DNA of 11,795 nucleotides from Gp22-AA3 sp964384905 (GTDB taxonomy: Bacteria; Acidobacteriota; Polarisedimenticolia; Gp22-AA2), in contig CAYLND010000114.1 in NCBI GenBank assembly GCA_964384905.1, forward strand, positions 1 to 11,795. The letters are read 5' to 3'. Below, piece after piece: positions 7,820-11,795 of the stretch. Below the pieces are notes generated by a model that saw nothing but the letters and a program-made list of their open reading frames with translations, searched no databases and had not been told where the DNA came from. A program made the translations under genes and the position numbers. Position 1 is the stretch's first letter; every line of letters starts with the position of its first letter.

Positions 7820-8202
7820 AACAGGCCATCCCGATCCAGGAGGAGCCGCGGCTCTCCGCCATCCGAAAAGACGCCGCGGAAGACCCGCCCGGGCCGGGCG
7901 AAGATGTACTGCGGAAGCGGCGCGATGGCGGCGGCCGGTATCTCGCGGATGGCGTGGGCTTCGTCGACCGGCATGATCGCCCGACGCTGCAACCGCTCGA
8001 GAACCAGATACACGCGCGACACGCCGCGCCCCCCGCCCGCCGCCGGATGGACATCCCGCAGCGGGAAACGCTCGCCCCGGTAAACCGCCTCCGACGCTTC
8101 CAGGGTCAGCTCGCTCTCCAGGGCCGGATCGAGGATCTGCGTCACGATATCGGCCGGCACCGCATAACGATCCTGTCCGACGCTCACCATGAGGAGCTTC
8201 AT
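7816..8202 (-). CDS. Short CheW-like protein (128 aa), first gene of the chemosensory unit
   Basis: Predicted single CheW-like domain, diverged and slightly short. Family-like features are MKLLMVSVGQDRYAVPADIV at the N-terminus, YRGERFPLRDV in the place of the usual RG..LP..DL segment, a second strand set (SRVYLVLERLQRRAIMPVDE) and the terminal strand GEPRLLLDRDGLL. A Gly-rich loop (AAGGGRGV) joins the halves. Start ATG at 8202 is the first Met in frame and lies just downstream of a strong promoter-like sequence. The predicted leader is only a few nucleotides and has no clear Shine-Dalgarno, so it may be translated as a near-leaderless mRNA. A Met four codons later has no better upstream site. 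The stop overlaps the next CheW gene by 4 nt. It could pair with that second CheW protein, or serve as the input domain for the downstream receiver protein; both are inference. Confidence 0.78.
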   Translation of the reverse strand: MKLLMVSVGQDRYAVPADIVTQILDPALESELTLEASEAVYRGERFPLRDVHPAAGGGRGVSRVYLVLERLQRRAIMPVDEAHAIREIPAAAIAPLPQYIFARPGRVFRGVFSDGGEPRLLLDRDGLL

Positions 8203-8215
8203 GGTCCCGGATCAG

Positions 8216-8244
8216 AACCTAGCCCAAAGGGTGCACCCTGTCAA
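8216..8244 (-). promoter_or_regulatory. Sigma-70-type promoter for the CheW-CheW-receiver unit
   Basis: On the minus strand the -35 hexamer is a perfect TTGACA (8244-8239). A 17-nt spacer follows, then TAGGTT (8221-8216) as the -10, which keeps the T-A-...-T frame of the consensus. It lies in the 81-bp gap between the mutase small subunit and the first CheW gene. Transcription would start about 7 nt after the -10, near 8209, leaving a leader of roughly 5-8 nt before the ATG at 8202. Confidence 0.7.
8228..8239. promoter_or_regulatory. 12-bp palindrome in the promoter spacer, possible operator
   Basis: AGGGTGCACCCT is a perfect 12-bp palindrome that lies inside the -35/-10 spacer and overlaps the last base of the -35 box. 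A protein bound here would block RNA polymerase. It could instead be chance in GC-rich DNA; no second copy was noticed nearby. Confidence 0.4.
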
Positions 8245-8283
8245 GGAATCACCGGTCCGGGCCGTTTCGAGGAGCGCACGCTT

Positions 8284-8694
8284 TCAGCGGCGGCGGGGCG
8301 GGACGTTGGCTTTCACCCAATCGATCACCTCCCGGGTGGTCGTTCCGGGCGTGAAGATCATGCGGACACCCGCCTTGCGGAGCGCCGGGACGTCATCCTC
8401 GGGGATGATCCCGCCGCCGAAGACCACGATGTCCGAGCCTCCCTTGTCGGCCAGGAGCCGCAGGAGCTTCGGGAAGATGGTGTTGTGCGCCCCCGACAGG
8501 AGGGACAGGCCGATCCCGTCGACATCCTCCTGGACGGCAGTCGCGACGACCATGTCCGGGGTCTGATGCAATCCGGTGTAGATGACCTCGAATCCGGCGT
8601 CCCGAAGCGCCCGGGCGATGATCTTGGCGCCCCGATCGTGACCGTCGAGGCCGACCTTGCCGACGAGAAGCCGGACCTTCCGCTCGCCCGTCAT
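8284..8694 (-). CDS. icmB: B12-binding small subunit of acyl-CoA mutase (isobutyryl-CoA mutase type)
   Basis: The 136-residue protein is a stand-alone cobalamin-binding Rossmann domain that pairs with the separate catalytic subunit encoded just upstream. The base-off/His-on motif DxHxxG is present as Asp17-Gly-His19-Asp-Arg-Gly22, with His19 as the lower cobalt ligand. It is followed by the expected SLLSGAH (64-70) and the glycine-rich FGGGIIPEDD (92-101). The end GTTTREVIDWVK is typical. The length equals the small IcmB-type subunits and the archaeal-type split mutases. I chose the ATG at 8694 because it starts right before the KVRLLVGKVGLDGHD strand and is one nucleotide after the stop of the large-subunit gene (TGAGATG). 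The open frame extends 28 codons upstream inside that gene with no family likeness. Reinitiation after the large subunit is likely. The B12-binding role is secure; the specificity follows from the large subunit. Confidence 0.92.
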   Translation of the reverse strand: MTGERKVRLLVGKVGLDGHDRGAKIIARALRDAGFEVIYTGLHQTPDMVVATAVQEDVDGIGLSLLSGAHNTIFPKLLRLLADKGGSDIVVFGGGIIPEDDVPALRKAGVRMIFTPGTTTREVIDWVKANVPPRRR

Positions 8695-8695
8695 C

Positions 8696-10387
<1,692 letters not shown>

Positions 10388-10388
10388 C

Positions 10389-11534
<1,146 letters not shown>

Positions 11535-11538
11535 CGCC

Positions 11539-11795
11539 TCACGTCTCCGGCTCGATCAGGCCGAAGCGCCCGTCCCGGCGCCGGAAGATGACCGAGACCT
11601 GCTGCGAGTCGACGTCGCGGAACACCAGGACCGGGTGGGGCGAGTCCTGCATGAGCAGCAGGGCCTCCTCAATCGACATCGGCTTGACCGGCACGCGCCC
11701 CATCGGGACGATCACGGAACCGTCGCCCTCGCCCGGCGTCGGCGACCCTGGCGCCTCAGGGCTCCCGCCGCGCGCGCCGCGGAGCGCCCCCCGGC
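11539..11795 (-). CDS. hpf: Long-form hibernation-promoting factor, C-terminal part (5' end outside window)
   Basis: The last 84 residues of a ribosome hibernation factor. In long-form HPF this C-terminal domain dimerises to join two 70S ribosomes into inactive 100S particles during slow growth. A Gly/Pro-rich linker (first ~26 visible residues) is followed by the domain hallmarks VKPMSIEEALLLM, HPVLVFRDVDSQQVSVIFRR and the typical ending DGRFGLIEPET. The N-terminal S30AE domain that binds the decoding region lies beyond the window, so the full length is unknown. The stop TGA is 4 nt before the acyl-CoA dehydrogenase start, so the two are probably co-transcribed. In many bacteria hpf follows rpoN; here the downstream partners are acyl-CoA metabolism genes. 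Confidence 0.9.
   Translation of the reverse strand, partial: RGALRGARGGSPEAPGSPTPGEGDGSVIVPMGRVPVKPMSIEEALLLMQDSPHPVLVFRDVDSQQVSVIFRRRDGRFGLIEPET

Overview
This is a GC-rich, gene-dense chromosomal window from a Gram-negative bacterium. The large Oar-type TonB-dependent receptor with a carboxypeptidase-regulatory-like N-terminus, the chemosensory genes and the acyl-CoA mutase point to Acidobacteriota or a similar high-GC phylum. That placement is inference, because no rRNA or clear taxonomic marker is present. I see no mobile element, CRISPR array, tRNA or phage gene, and every gene is intact apart from the two cut by the window edges.

Layout: the only plus-strand gene is the TonB-dependent receptor (1-3308, 5' end outside the window). 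It converges on valS (minus strand, 5984-3339), and an 8-bp inverted repeat lies exactly at the junction. Upstream of valS an intrinsic terminator (6031-6055) closes a three-gene chemosensory-like unit on the minus strand: a short CheW-like protein (8202-7816), a second CheW-like protein (7819-7304) and a receiver-domain protein with a long Pro/Ala-rich linker and a helical tail (7329-6097). All three overlap. A well-formed TTGACA-N17-TAGGTT promoter carrying a 12-bp palindrome lies directly before the first of them.

Further upstream, also on the minus strand, is a tightly packed run: the C-terminus of a long-form hibernation-promoting factor (11795-11539), an acyl-CoA dehydrogenase (11534-10389), a B12-dependent acyl-CoA mutase large subunit (10387-8696) and its separate B12-binding small subunit (8694-8284). 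Gaps are 4, 1 and 1 nt. An automatic annotation would call the mutase methylmalonyl-CoA mutase. However, the two residues that separate the subfamilies are Phe92 and Gln210, which is the isobutyryl-CoA mutase pair, and not the Tyr/Arg of methylmalonyl-CoA mutase. The 563 + 136 residue split also fits IcmA/IcmB. With the acyl-CoA dehydrogenase this suggests a branched/straight C4 acyl-CoA module (isobutyryl-CoA to n-butyryl-CoA to crotonyl-CoA), co-transcribed with a ribosome-hibernation factor.

The points most worth following are the mutase specificity, the CheW-CheW-receiver unit with its nearly leaderless promoter, and the conserved-looking C-terminal tail of the receiver protein. I found nothing that clearly amounts to a wholly new system.
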